Shown here: piece by piece, positions 1 to 8,317 of the stretch
How the letters are laid out: every line of letters starts with the position of its first letter
Position numbering within the stretch: position 1 is the stretch's first letter
From: Pseudomonadota bacterium
GTDB lineage: Bacteria > Pseudomonadota > Gammaproteobacteria > Xanthomonadales > Xanthomonadaceae
Assembly (NCBI GenBank): GCA_023430045.1
Contig: JAEZCF010000030.1
Location: forward strand, 41,727-105,726
Direction of reading: 5' to 3'
DNA: 64,000 nt
The notes under the pieces: model-generated
Told to the model about the DNA's origin: nothing
Databases searched by the model: none
What the model saw: the letters and a program-made list of their open reading frames with translations, nothing else
Made by a program: the position numbers and the translations under genes

Positions 1-279
1 GCCGACCGCGCCAACGCCGCCCGGCGCGCGCTGGTGGATGGCGGCCTGGAGGAAACCAAGGTCACCCGCGTGGTCGGCCTGGCTTCGTCGGTACTGTTCG
101 ACCGCGACCATCCACAGAATCCGATCAACCGCCGCATCAGCATCGTGGTGATGACCCAGGCCGCCGAAGCCGCTGCGCTGGCCGGGGCAGGTTCACGGGT
201 CGCGCTGTCCGCGCCCATGCCGGACGCGGACGTGCAGGCCGCCGCGGGCCCCGGTACTGTCGGCGACGCCGCACCCTGA
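1..279 (+). CDS. motB: Flagellar motor stator protein MotB, C-terminal fragment
   Basis: The frame is open from base 1, so only the last 92 codons are in the window. The start lies to the left. The fragment opens with ADRANAARRALVDGGL and continues through KVTRVVGLA and NPINRRISIVVM. This is the end of the OmpA-like peptidoglycan-binding domain of MotB and closely resembles the same stretch of enterobacterial and pseudomonad MotB. MotB anchors the MotA/MotB proton-driven stator to peptidoglycan. An Ala/Pro/Gly-rich tail of about 30 residues follows the domain. MotD-type paralogues are an alternative, but the NRRIS(I/L)V block favours MotB. motA would be expected just upstream. Confidence 0.85.
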   Translation, partial: ADRANAARRALVDGGLEETKVTRVVGLASSVLFDRDHPQNPINRRISIVVMTQAAEAAALAGAGSRVALSAPMPDADVQAAAGPGTVGDAAP

Positions 280-412
280 TCACTCGGGAGGTGCCACGTG
301 CGGGTTTCACCTGCCAGGTGCCGCTGCGGGCGCTCGGCGCCGTGCGTTGACGGGCAGCGCCGGCCAAGGCCCCCTACAATGGCGGCATTCACTGAAACAG
401 GTAACCATTTCC

Positions 413-934
413 ATGTCCAAGCAATCCAAGGCAAAGCGCGACAAGCGCAAGAAGCAGCAGGTCAAGCGTCCCTTCGTGCGTCTGAACGACCAGCAGCAGG
501 TGCAGAACCACGCCGTGCTGACCAATGAACATGGCCAGGTGGTCGCGGCCATCGGCCTGCAGGGGCGTCAGTGGCTGCTCTCCATCGGCGGCCAGACCAT
601 GGGCAATGCCGACGATCCGATGCCGATGCTGGCCATGCTCAAGCACCTGGCCAACGTGCAGGAAGGCGAGGGCCACGCGGTCGAGCTGCAGTATTCCGAA
701 GGCCTGGGCGCGATGATCGCGGGCCTGGCGGCGGAAAAGGGCATGGAAGCCGACGCCTACCTCGACGAGCTGGCGATGGAATTCAGGAACGTGGATGCCG
801 AAGACGCAGGCGACGAAGCGGACGCTGCCGCAGACGTTGATGGGCAGGGCGACGCGGCCGCTGCGGACACCGGCGAAGGCGCTGCCGAAGGCGAAGGCGA
901 CGCCAACGCCGACGAAGAAAAGCCGCAGGCCTGA
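413..934 (+). CDS. Conserved hypothetical protein with Lys-rich start and acidic tail
   Basis: 173 aa. The chosen ATG gives MSKQSKAKRDKRKKQQ, a very basic N-terminus. A further in-frame ATG at 347 would only add an unlikely extension. The middle (about residues 25-125) looks globular, with a GGQTMGNADDPMPMLAML block. The last 50 residues are almost wholly Ala, Asp, Glu and Gly, a low-complexity acidic tail. There is no signal peptide or membrane segment, so it is probably cytosolic. The charge split between the two ends could suit nucleic-acid or ribosome contact, but that is only an inference. I recognise no named family. The DUF4031 gene follows after 17 bases, so the two may be co-transcribed. 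Confidence 0.75.
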   Translation: MSKQSKAKRDKRKKQQVKRPFVRLNDQQQVQNHAVLTNEHGQVVAAIGLQGRQWLLSIGGQTMGNADDPMPMLAMLKHLANVQEGEGHAVELQYSEGLGAMIAGLAAEKGMEADAYLDELAMEFRNVDAEDAGDEADAAADVDGQGDAAAADTGEGAAEGEGDANADEEKPQA

Positions 935-951
935 ACCGGCGCGGGGCGGCG

Positions 952-1227
952 GTGACGGTCTACATCGATGATGCAGTGCATCCCTGGCGCGGCGAGCGCT
1001 GGGCGCACCTGATGGCCGACACCCTGGCCGAGCTGCACGCCCTGGCGGCCCAGCTCGGTCTCCCGCGCCGCGCCTTCCAGAACAAGGCCAGCGGCGCGCA
1101 CTACGATGTGCCGATGTCCCTGCGCGCGCAGGCCATCGGGCTTGGTGCACAACCCATATCGCGGCATACCGACCGCGTGCTGCTCAAGGCCGTCATCGCG
1201 AACGCGCGAACGCAATACCGCCCTTGA
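952..1227 (+). CDS. DUF4031 domain-containing protein
   Basis: 91 aa, read from a GTG codon giving MTVYIDDAVHPWRGERWAHL. This start, with the VYIDDA...WRG...W.HL..D signature, is typical of DUF4031. The family consists of short proteins of unknown function in proteobacteria and actinobacteria. The conserved H, R and Y of the central HYDVP segment are present. The length is normal for the family. It sits 17 bases after the preceding gene and converges on the next gene, with a SMAG-like hairpin between the two stops. Confidence 0.8.
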   Translation: MTVYIDDAVHPWRGERWAHLMADTLAELHALAAQLGLPRRAFQNKASGAHYDVPMSLRAQAIGLGAQPISRHTDRVLLKAVIANARTQYRP

Positions 1228-1228
1228 A

Positions 1229-1263
1229 CCAAGCCAGTCGTGCCGGCCGCTGGCCGGCAACCA
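1229..1263. repeat. SMAG/REP-like hairpin
   Basis: The sequence CGTGCCGGCCGCTGGCCGGCA forms a GC-rich hairpin between two converging genes. It resembles the GTAGTGCCGGCC class of Stenotrophomonas repetitive extragenic palindromes, with GTCG in place of the usual GTAG head. It may help terminate transcription from both sides. Confidence 0.5.
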
Positions 1264-1290
1264 CACGACATCCGGCTTCCCGGCCCGGGC

Positions 1291-1833
1291 TCAGAACGGG
1301 TCGCTGCCCAAACGCACTTCCACGTCCAGCAGCGAACACAGCGCCAGCATCGCATCATCGTCGCGGGTCAGCGCCATCCAGCCGGTGAAGCCATCGCTGC
1401 CCGCATCCACGCTCCACAGCGTGTAGTTGTGCTCGCGCAGGCGATCGAAGGCCGTGGACATCAGCTGCACGCCGTCCAGTCCCTCGGCGAAATCCTCGTC
1501 ATCCAGATCGCCGCCCCAGTCCACCTGCTGGTTGAACCGTGCCGACAGCTCATCCACCGCCGACACCAGTGCATCCAGATCATCGCGATCCACCTCGAAG
1601 CCGCTCTGCCAGCCAATCGCCGTGAACAGCGCCGGCAACCAGTCGCTGTCGGCTTCCAGCGGCTCACCCTGCTCGGCCATCGTTTCCCGCCAGCGGTTGA
1701 ACTGCTGCAGCGCCAGCTCATCGTCGCCGGGGTTGATCAGCACCAGCAGGTTCCATACGCGCGCCTCGAAATCGTCCTCGTCGAAGTCGTGGGCTTCTTC
1801 CTCGAAGTCGAAATAATCGCTGTTGTCGGGCAT
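1291..1833 (-). CDS. Conserved hypothetical acidic protein (DUF6630-like)
   Basis: 180 aa from the ATG giving MPDNSDYFDFEEEAHDFDED. An upstream ATG at 1896 would add 21 unlikely residues. The protein is strongly acidic and rich in Trp. It has an alpha-helical block VWNLLVLINPGDDELALQQF, then WLPALFTAIGW, and ends with a short segment naming Trp-Ser-Val-Asp and a terminal LGSDPF. There are no signal or membrane segments. The pattern resembles proteins labelled DUF6630 in xanthomonads, but I assign that family only tentatively. The role is unknown. Confidence 0.65.
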   Translation of the reverse strand: MPDNSDYFDFEEEAHDFDEDDFEARVWNLLVLINPGDDELALQQFNRWRETMAEQGEPLEADSDWLPALFTAIGWQSGFEVDRDDLDALVSAVDELSARFNQQVDWGGDLDDEDFAEGLDGVQLMSTAFDRLREHNYTLWSVDAGSDGFTGWMALTRDDDAMLALCSLLDVEVRLGSDPF

Positions 1834-1973
1834 GGGACGGTTCCAGGTATCGATGCCGGTATTCTGAGGCTTCGCCGGTCCTGCCGGAAGCGGCATGGCT
1901 GCGGGCCTACCCTGATGGCGGGTATCCTTTACCGATGAAGCCGGCCTTGGTGGCCGTCACCGTGAACACTGCA

Positions 1974-2228
1974 ATGAGCCAAACCCCTCCTGACCACCTG
2001 GCCATCAACCCCGCCAGCCCCTTCCACGATGCGCAGGCGCTCGAGCGCGGCGTCGGCGTGCGCTTCAACGATGTCGAGCGCAACGACGTGGAGGAATACT
2101 CGGTCAGCGAAGGCTGGATCCGCGTGCAGGCGGGCAAGGCGCGCGACCGCCGTGGCAACCCGATGACCCTGAAGATCAAGGGCCAGGTCGAAGTGCGTTA
2201 CCTCGATCTCAAGCCGCAGGACGCCTGA
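1974..2228 (+). CDS. DUF3297 family protein
   Basis: 84 aa from the ATG giving MSQTPPDHLAINPASPFHDA. This matches the usual start of DUF3297 proteins (MSDTPPDRLS.NP.SPF.D), so it is preferred over the in-frame ATG at 1935. The rest carries the family hallmarks GVGVRFN, SEGWIRVQAGKA.DR.GNPMT and a C-terminal VEVRYLDL. These are small proteins of unknown function common in proteobacteria and sometimes mislabelled as glutathione peroxidase. Length is typical. A pair of inverted SMAG hairpins lies immediately downstream. Confidence 0.85.
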   Translation: MSQTPPDHLAINPASPFHDAQALERGVGVRFNDVERNDVEEYSVSEGWIRVQAGKARDRRGNPMTLKIKGQVEVRYLDLKPQDA

Positions 2229-2237
2229 TCCGGGCGA

Positions 2238-2319
2238 GGTAGAGCCGACCGGCGGTCGGCTGCCGTTGCGGTGCCCGTACACGAAAACCCGGACTCAGCC
2301 GGCCATGGGCCGGCTCTAC
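2238..2319. repeat. Inverted pair of SMAG elements
   Basis: Two hairpins face each other. The left begins GTAGAGCCGACC with a GGTCGGCT return arm. The right is AGCCGGCC...GGCCGGCTCTAC, ending in the inverted GTAG head. The pair lies between two converging genes and could act as a bidirectional terminator or mRNA stabiliser. Confidence 0.75.
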
Positions 2320-2345
2320 CCCTGGCCGCCCGTAGTACGCCCCTG

Positions 2346-3995
2346 TCATTCCTTCTGGCGTGATTCCAGCAGGTCCAGGTTGCGGATCAGCTTTCGCGAT
2401 ATCTCATCGGAGATCACGCCGCGACGGGTCAACCGGAACAGTTCCTCGCGTTCGGCGGTGAGCCCGGCGCTGCGCAGCTGACGGTATCCGCGCTCCATCC
2501 GTCGCACCTTCTCCGGGTCCACGTCAGGCCCGTTATCCTTTTCCAGGTGCCGCTGGTACAGCAGGCTCACCCGGGCCGCTGCATCGTTGTAAAGCTGCAC
2601 GTTCTCGGTCGTCTGGTTCTGCACCAGCTGCTGGCGCGTCCGCTCCACGCCGGAAAGCGCCGCCTTCGATGCCAGCTTGCGTGCCACGTCCTCCTCCTTG
2701 CGCTCACCGGCATCGGCCGGCAACTGCAGGCCCTTCAACAGCCGCGGCAGGGCCACGCTGGCGCCTATCAGCGAGAACAGGATCACCGCCGCCGCCAGGA
2801 AGATCACCAGATCACGTGCCGGGAAAGGATCGCCTCCGGGCAGGAACAACGGCAGGGTCAGCACGCCGGCCAGGGTGATCGCACCACGTACGCCAGCCAC
2901 CGAGGTCGCCACCACGATGCGCCAGTTTGGCCGTCGCTCCTGCTCCTGATCCCCCCGCCGGCGCGCACGCAGCAGGTTCCAGCGCAGCGACAGCCATACC
3001 CACAGCAGACGCAGCAGGATCAGCGTCAGGTTGATCACCACCACGTACACCGCCAGCCACCATGGGTTGTGGTGGCCGGTCTCGCTCATGGTGGCGATGG
3101 CCCGTTCCACGATGCCCGGCAGCTGCTCGCCCAGCAGCACGAACATGATGCCGTTGAAGGTGAACTGCAGCATGTTCCATACCGCCGAACGCTGCACGCG
3201 CATGCTGCCCGACACCCGTCCGGTCAGCTCCACGTAGCTCATGGTGATACCGGCCGCCACCGCGGCCAGGATGCCCGATGCATTGATCTCTTCGGCGAGC
3301 AGGTAGGCCGCGAACGGAATCAGCAGGTTGACCAGCATCGCCGCGCCCGGCTCCTCGCCGAAGCGGCGCCACAGCCAGCGCTGGAACGTGGACACGCCCA
3401 GCGTCACCGCCACGCCCACCGCGAGACCGGCGACGGCCACCCACAGGAAGGTCAGCGAGGCATTGGCCAGCGAGAATGTCCCGGTCATCACCGCCGCCAC
3501 CGCGAAGCGGAAGCAGACCAGGCCGGACGCATCGTTGAGCAGCGATTCGCCTTCCAGGATGTGCATCAGCCGCTTCGGGATCGGCGCCCGCGATGCGATC
3601 GCACCAACCGCCACCGGATCGGTCGGTGAGATGATCGCCGCCAGCGCGAAGGCGACCGCCAACGGCATCGCGGGGATCATCCAGTGGATCAGCAGCCCCG
3701 CGCCGATCACCGTGAACACCACCAGCCCGAAGGCCAGTTCGAGGATCGCGCCCTTGTCGCGGAACAGTCCCTGCTTCGGAATGCGCCAGCCGTCCAGGAA
3801 CAGCAGGGGCGGCAGGAACAACAGGAAGAACATGTCCGGGTCGAGCTCATGACCACGGTTGAACACGCCGGAGATGACCGCGCCGAGTGCGATCTGCACC
3901 AGCGGCAGCGGCAACGAGAAAGGCAGGACCCGGACCAGGTACCCGCTGGCGACCACCGCGACCAGCATCGCCAGGACGACTTCAATGGTGTGCAT
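2346..3995 (-). CDS. CPA1-family Na+/H+ antiporter
   Basis: 549 aa inner-membrane protein. About 12 hydrophobic segments fill the first 410 residues, followed by a charged cytosolic tail of about 130 residues. The family signatures are clear: LLFLPPLLFLDGWRI, then SPTDPVAVGAI with the ion-binding Asp, then EGESLLNDASGLV, and later SVAGVRGAITLAG. It should exchange cytoplasmic Na+ or K+ for protons and so serve pH and salt homeostasis. The tail, with many Arg/Glu and predicted helices, probably regulates transport. The ATG start puts the first membrane helix at residue 4. The 3' end faces the SMAG pair. The gene stands alone. Ion specificity cannot be read from the sequence. Confidence 0.92.
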   Translation of the reverse strand: MHTIEVVLAMLVAVVASGYLVRVLPFSLPLPLVQIALGAVISGVFNRGHELDPDMFFLLFLPPLLFLDGWRIPKQGLFRDKGAILELAFGLVVFTVIGAGLLIHWMIPAMPLAVAFALAAIISPTDPVAVGAIASRAPIPKRLMHILEGESLLNDASGLVCFRFAVAAVMTGTFSLANASLTFLWVAVAGLAVGVAVTLGVSTFQRWLWRRFGEEPGAAMLVNLLIPFAAYLLAEEINASGILAAVAAGITMSYVELTGRVSGSMRVQRSAVWNMLQFTFNGIMFVLLGEQLPGIVERAIATMSETGHHNPWWLAVYVVVINLTLILLRLLWVWLSLRWNLLRARRRGDQEQERRPNWRIVVATSVAGVRGAITLAGVLTLPLFLPGGDPFPARDLVIFLAAAVILFSLIGASVALPRLLKGLQLPADAGERKEEDVARKLASKAALSGVERTRQQLVQNQTTENVQLYNDAAARVSLLYQRHLEKDNGPDVDPEKVRRMERGYRQLRSAGLTAEREELFRLTRRGVISDEISRKLIRNLDLLESRQKE

Positions 3996-4132
3996 GCATC
4001 TTCCAGGTAACGACGCCGGGAAAGGGAGGCTGTGCAGCCGGGCGCCACGAACGCGAAAAAACTAGCACACACCGATACCGGCGCGCATGTCAGGTCAAGC
4101 GCCGGCTCAGCGAAGCGACAGCCGCGCAGGTA

Positions 4133-4927
4133 CTACACGTGCTCGCCATCGAACCGGTAGATGTCCATGGCCAGCATGCCTGCATCGATACCCGCGTCGA
4201 TGCGCTGGGCGCCAAGACGACCCGTACCTGCCGCGCCCATCGCGAAATGCAGCGGCTGCAGATGTTCGTCGGTGGGGTGCGCACGTTCGGCATGCGGTGC
4301 CTGGCGACGATAATCCAGCAGCGCCTGGACATCATCAGCGGCCAGCCGTTCTTCCACCCAGCCGATGAACGGGCGTACATAGGGCGCTTCCTTGCCCTGC
4401 TGGTAATGGCGCCAATCGTGCAGGTTGTGGGTGATGCTTCCCGAACCCACCAGCAGCACGCCCTGCGCGCGCAGGGGTGCCAGTGCACGGCCAAGCGCCA
4501 GCTGGTGGGCGGGCCCCAGGTGGGGCTGCAGCGACACCGGAACCACCGGAATCGACGCATCCGGGAACAGGAACCGCAGCGGCACCCATGCACCATGATC
4601 CAGTCCACGCGAGGCATCCAGTTGCGCGGGCAGGCCGGCATCCGCCAGCAGCTGCTGCACCTGCATGGCCAGCTGTGGCGCACCGGGCGCGGGGTAGCGA
4701 AGCTGGTACAGCGGCTCGGGAAAACCGCTGAAATCATGGATCGTCGGCGGCTGCGGATGCGCGCCCACCCGAGGCAGTTCGCTGAGCCAGTGCGCGCTGG
4801 CCATCACGATCGCGCGTGGCCGTGGCAGGCGTGCGCCCAGTTCGGACAGGCGCTCGCCGGTGAGCCCCGGCTGCAGGGCCGTCATCGGCGAACCATGGGA
4901 GATATACAGGGACGGCTGCAGGGTCAT
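4133..4927 (-). CDS. ygiD: 4,5-DOPA extradiol dioxygenase family protein
   Basis: 264 aa class III (LigB-type) extradiol dioxygenase. The chosen ATG gives MTLQPSLYISHGSPMTAL, matching the family start, in which the His of SHGSP is a metal ligand. An upstream ATG at 4969 would add 14 residues. Further ligands and active-site residues are visible in SAHW, GLDHGAWVPL and VGSGSITHNL. The family uses non-haem Fe(II) or Zn to open catechol rings such as DOPA, and E. coli YgiD is the nearest named member. The natural substrate in this genus is unknown. It is a cytosolic single-gene unit. Confidence 0.88.
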   Translation of the reverse strand: MTLQPSLYISHGSPMTALQPGLTGERLSELGARLPRPRAIVMASAHWLSELPRVGAHPQPPTIHDFSGFPEPLYQLRYPAPGAPQLAMQVQQLLADAGLPAQLDASRGLDHGAWVPLRFLFPDASIPVVPVSLQPHLGPAHQLALGRALAPLRAQGVLLVGSGSITHNLHDWRHYQQGKEAPYVRPFIGWVEERLAADDVQALLDYRRQAPHAERAHPTDEHLQPLHFAMGAAGTGRLGAQRIDAGIDAGMLAMDIYRFDGEHV

Positions 4928-5059
4928 GACGGGAACCTCGGATGTGCCACGCCAGCTTATGCCTGGCATCCGCCCCGGAAAACACGACCGGCCAACCAGT
5001 TCGTCCCAGCCATGGACCCAATGCGGCCCGCGTGCCGCAGCGCTTCGCGCGGCGTTGCC

Positions 5060-8014
5060 TCAGGCCTCCACCGCGTCCAGGTGGACGATGATCTTCTCCA
5101 GCGGTGCCGGCCGGCCGAGCAGGTAACCCTGCACCTGATCGCAGCCATGCGCCGCCAGCCACTGCAGCTGGCCCGGCGTTTCCACGCCCTCGGCAATGAC
5201 GGCCAGGCCCATGCTGTGGCCCAGCGACAGCAGCGCACGGCAGATCGACGCGTTGCGTGGATTGGTTTCCACGTCAGCAACGAAACTGCGGTCGATCTTC
5301 AGCATGTCCAGCGGCAGGTGCTGGAGATAGGACATGCTGGAATAACCGGTACCGAAGTCATCCAGCGACACGCATACGCCCTGCTCGTGCAGACGGCCCA
5401 TGGTCTGCATCGCCTGCGCCGGTCGCCGCATCAGGCTGCTTTCGGTCAGCTCCACCTGCAGGGCCCCACGTGGCAGGTCGAACTCCTTCATCACGCGTGC
5501 AACGTCATCGACCAGATCGCCATTGAAGAACTGCGCGGCCGATACGTTGATCGCGATCGGCAGGTGATCGCGCCCCGTATCGATCAGTCGCCGTTGCGCC
5601 TGTGCCGCTGCGCGGATCACCCAGCGCCCGAGCGCCAGGATCAACCCGGTGTCCTCGCACAGCTGGATGAAGTCCGACGGCGCGATGAAACTGCCATCGG
5701 CCTGTGGCCAGCGCAGCAGGGCCTCCAGCGCGACAGGGGCCCCGTCGGCGGCATGGCAGATGGGCTGGAAATACAGTTCGAATTCGCTGTCTATGGCACT
5801 GTGGATGCGCCCGGCCAGACGCAGGCGCTCGGCCAGCCGTGCATTGACGCCCGGATCGAACCAGGCGAGCACGTCGCCCTCCGCGCGGGCGCTGTGCGCG
5901 GCCTGCGCCGCCATGCCGATGACCTGCTCGGCATGCAGGCCATCGCTCGATGCATGCATGGCGACGCCAACGCTCAGCTCGAACTGGTGCAGCGAATCCT
6001 GTCCACGCACCGGCCCGGATACAACCTCCACCACGGCATCCAGCACCTCCTGCGTGTCATGGGTGGTGCCGAAGGCGAACACGAAATCTTCGGCAGGCTG
6101 GAACGCCAGCCAGCCATAGCGGGTGGCCAGTTCACCCAGGCGGTCGGCCACGGCCTGCAGCACCGCTTCGCCCACCTCGCGTCCCAGCGCATCGGCCACC
6201 AGTTGCAGGCCGCGCAACTGGATGAAGGCGATCGTGTAGTCATGGCCAGCTTCGTCCAGCGCCTGCGCCAGCGCGCGGGTATTGAGCAGCCCCGTGCCTG
6301 GATGATGGCTGGCGTGGTAGGCCAGCTCGCGCTCATGGGCCAACCGATCACTGATGTCCTCGGCCAGCACCAGGCACGCCGCGCGGCCGTCGAAATCCAG
6401 TCGCGACAGATGCGCGCGCACTTCGAACACCGACCCATCCTTGCGCTGGTGAAGGCGGACCTTCGCATCCGGCAGATCCCCCACGCGGGCATCGGCGATC
6501 GCCCGGTGGATCTCATCCCAGCCTTCGCGTGGACGGATGTCCAGGATGCTCATCGACAGGAATTCCTCGCGGGTGTAGCCGTACTGCCGCTCGGCCGCCC
6601 GGTTGACCTCGATGAAGCGCAGCGTCTCCGGGTCGAACACCCAGAACGGTGCAGGATTGCGGTCGAACAACAGGCGGAAATGGCGCTCGGCCTGGTCCAT
6701 CCGCTCGCGCGCCAGATAACGCTCGCTGACGTCGGTGAGCGCACCGACCATGCGCCGGCGACGGTCGCTCATCGCCACACGCTGCCCGCGCGCGCTCACC
6801 CAGCGTACTTCGCCACCGGGCAGCACCACCCGGAAGACTTCATCCAGCGGCGCTTCCCCGGCGAACGCACGATCGAACGACGCCTGCACGTGGGCCTCTT
6901 CATCGCGATGCACGCGTGCGAAGAAATCGGCCAGCGGCATCGCGTCCAGGTCCACCCCGAAGATGTCGCGGGCCAGCGGCGACCAATGCAGCTGGCAGGC
7001 ATCGTCATCCACGTACCACGTGCAGACACGCCCTACCTGGTGCGCAAGCAGCAGCTCGGCATGGCCGGCGCGCAGTTCCTCGGCCAGCACGTGCTGCCGT
7101 TTCGCCGCACGGCGCACACCCCAGTAGAGCGTCGCCAGAAACAGCCAGTACAGAAGGTACATCGCCAGCAGCGCCTGCACATAGGGCCACCACGATGCCA
7201 ACATCGCCTGGCGGCCCAGGCCGGCATAGACGGTCAGCGGGTATTCGCGCAGGGTGTTCCTCGCGGCTATGCGCGCTACACCGTCCATCGGGCTGACGGT
7301 CGCGCCCAGCATGTCCACGCCACCGTCGCCGGCCGTGGCGCGCCGCTCCAGGCTTGGAAAACGCTTGCCGACCAGCTTCGCGTCGTGCGGCGCGCGCGCC
7401 AGCACATGACCCTCGCTGTCCGAAACGGTCACTGTCCCTTGGGCGCCGATGTCCAGCCCGCTGACAATGCGCTGCAGTTCGCTGGCCTGCAGGCGGACCA
7501 GCAGCCAGCGTTCCTCGTCCAGCGGCAATGCCAACGGCACGACCCAGCGCAGGCCGTCCCTGCGCTGCGGTGGGCCGATGTACAGATCGCTGCCCTGCCC
7601 GCGACGCTGCCCGTCCACCCACAGCGGCAGCTGCAGGTCGCCCACGCCACGGGTCAGCGCGCGCCCGTACTGGTCCACCACCAGGATGCTGTCCAGTTCG
7701 GCATGCCGCGACAACACCCCGGCGATGCTGTCGTCCAGCAGCGCCGGGGCCTGGTCGGGAATGCTGTGCAACAGCTGCGCCGCATCGGCCGCGATGCCAC
7801 GCATGGCCCGCTCCAGGTTGCGCAGCTCCAGCCACAGCAGGCGTTCGCTTGCCACCACCAGCGTGCGGCTCTGCCTCTGCGCGGCCTCCTCGCGGCGATG
7901 CAGATCATCGGCCAGCATCGCCGCCAGCCCGCCGCCCAGCAGCACGCCAAGCGCCACGCCGCCCCACAGGAGCAGACGCAACGGCCTGGCCTGCGCCGGA
8001 TCCGGCGCGATCAT
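5060..8014 (-). CDS. Membrane PAS-PAS-(degenerate GGDEF)-EAL c-di-GMP signalling protein
   Basis: 984 aa. A first membrane helix (about 13-35), a periplasmic sensor region of about 230 residues and a second helix near 275-300 form the input module. Two PAS folds follow (about 320-430 and 440-555, the first with GEVRWVSARG, the second with NPAPFWVFDPETLRFIEVNR). A GGDEF-like domain (about 565-720) begins HHPGTGLLNTRAL but lacks a GGDEF motif, so it is probably not a cyclase. The C-terminal EAL domain has EALLRW, INVSAAQF, DDFGTGYSS and IAEGVET, the metal and catalytic residues expected of an active phosphodiesterase. It most likely hydrolyses c-di-GMP to pGpG in response to an extracytoplasmic or PAS signal. 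Confidence 0.92.
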   Translation of the reverse strand: MIAPDPAQARPLRLLLWGGVALGVLLGGGLAAMLADDLHRREEAAQRQSRTLVVASERLLWLELRNLERAMRGIAADAAQLLHSIPDQAPALLDDSIAGVLSRHAELDSILVVDQYGRALTRGVGDLQLPLWVDGQRRGQGSDLYIGPPQRRDGLRWVVPLALPLDEERWLLVRLQASELQRIVSGLDIGAQGTVTVSDSEGHVLARAPHDAKLVGKRFPSLERRATAGDGGVDMLGATVSPMDGVARIAARNTLREYPLTVYAGLGRQAMLASWWPYVQALLAMYLLYWLFLATLYWGVRRAAKRQHVLAEELRAGHAELLLAHQVGRVCTWYVDDDACQLHWSPLARDIFGVDLDAMPLADFFARVHRDEEAHVQASFDRAFAGEAPLDEVFRVVLPGGEVRWVSARGQRVAMSDRRRRMVGALTDVSERYLARERMDQAERHFRLLFDRNPAPFWVFDPETLRFIEVNRAAERQYGYTREEFLSMSILDIRPREGWDEIHRAIADARVGDLPDAKVRLHQRKDGSVFEVRAHLSRLDFDGRAACLVLAEDISDRLAHERELAYHASHHPGTGLLNTRALAQALDEAGHDYTIAFIQLRGLQLVADALGREVGEAVLQAVADRLGELATRYGWLAFQPAEDFVFAFGTTHDTQEVLDAVVEVVSGPVRGQDSLHQFELSVGVAMHASSDGLHAEQVIGMAAQAAHSARAEGDVLAWFDPGVNARLAERLRLAGRIHSAIDSEFELYFQPICHAADGAPVALEALLRWPQADGSFIAPSDFIQLCEDTGLILALGRWVIRAAAQAQRRLIDTGRDHLPIAINVSAAQFFNGDLVDDVARVMKEFDLPRGALQVELTESSLMRRPAQAMQTMGRLHEQGVCVSLDDFGTGYSSMSYLQHLPLDMLKIDRSFVADVETNPRNASICRALLSLGHSMGLAVIAEGVETPGQLQWLAAHGCDQVQGYLLGRPAPLEKIIVHLDAVEA

Positions 8015-8317
8015 GCCTGGTACCGCCGCAGCTGATGACTCCTTGCTCTCATGCGCGAAACGATTCCCCTGTTACAGCCCAGAGCGGCCGTGGCCTGGAT
8101 TTCTTGAAGCATCCACCCACCGCCTTTCGCTGGCACTGCGGAGCGCGGCAGGGCTGGTCCCTGGGTGCAGCATGCATCAGGGAGATGACGACAGGAAGAG
8201 TGCCTGCACAGGTCCCGCCATATCCCGCAAAGTTCCCGATCCAACGCGGCACGGCTGCCGGCGCGATCGATGGCCGCACAGGGATTAGACTTGCGTTTTC
8301 CGTCGCTCGAGACTTCC
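8015..8317. other. Divergent intergenic region, no gene seen
   Basis: About 300 bases between the divergent EAL gene and the M13 peptidase gene. I see no convincing coding frame, hairpin or operator. It must hold the promoters of both genes. Confidence 0.5.

Noticed and set aside
3887..8035. Very long open frame on the plus strand across the EAL gene
   Set aside because: It is antisense to the PAS/EAL protein and the dioxygenase, is rich in His, Gln and Arg as expected of a shadow in high-GC DNA, and shows no domain.
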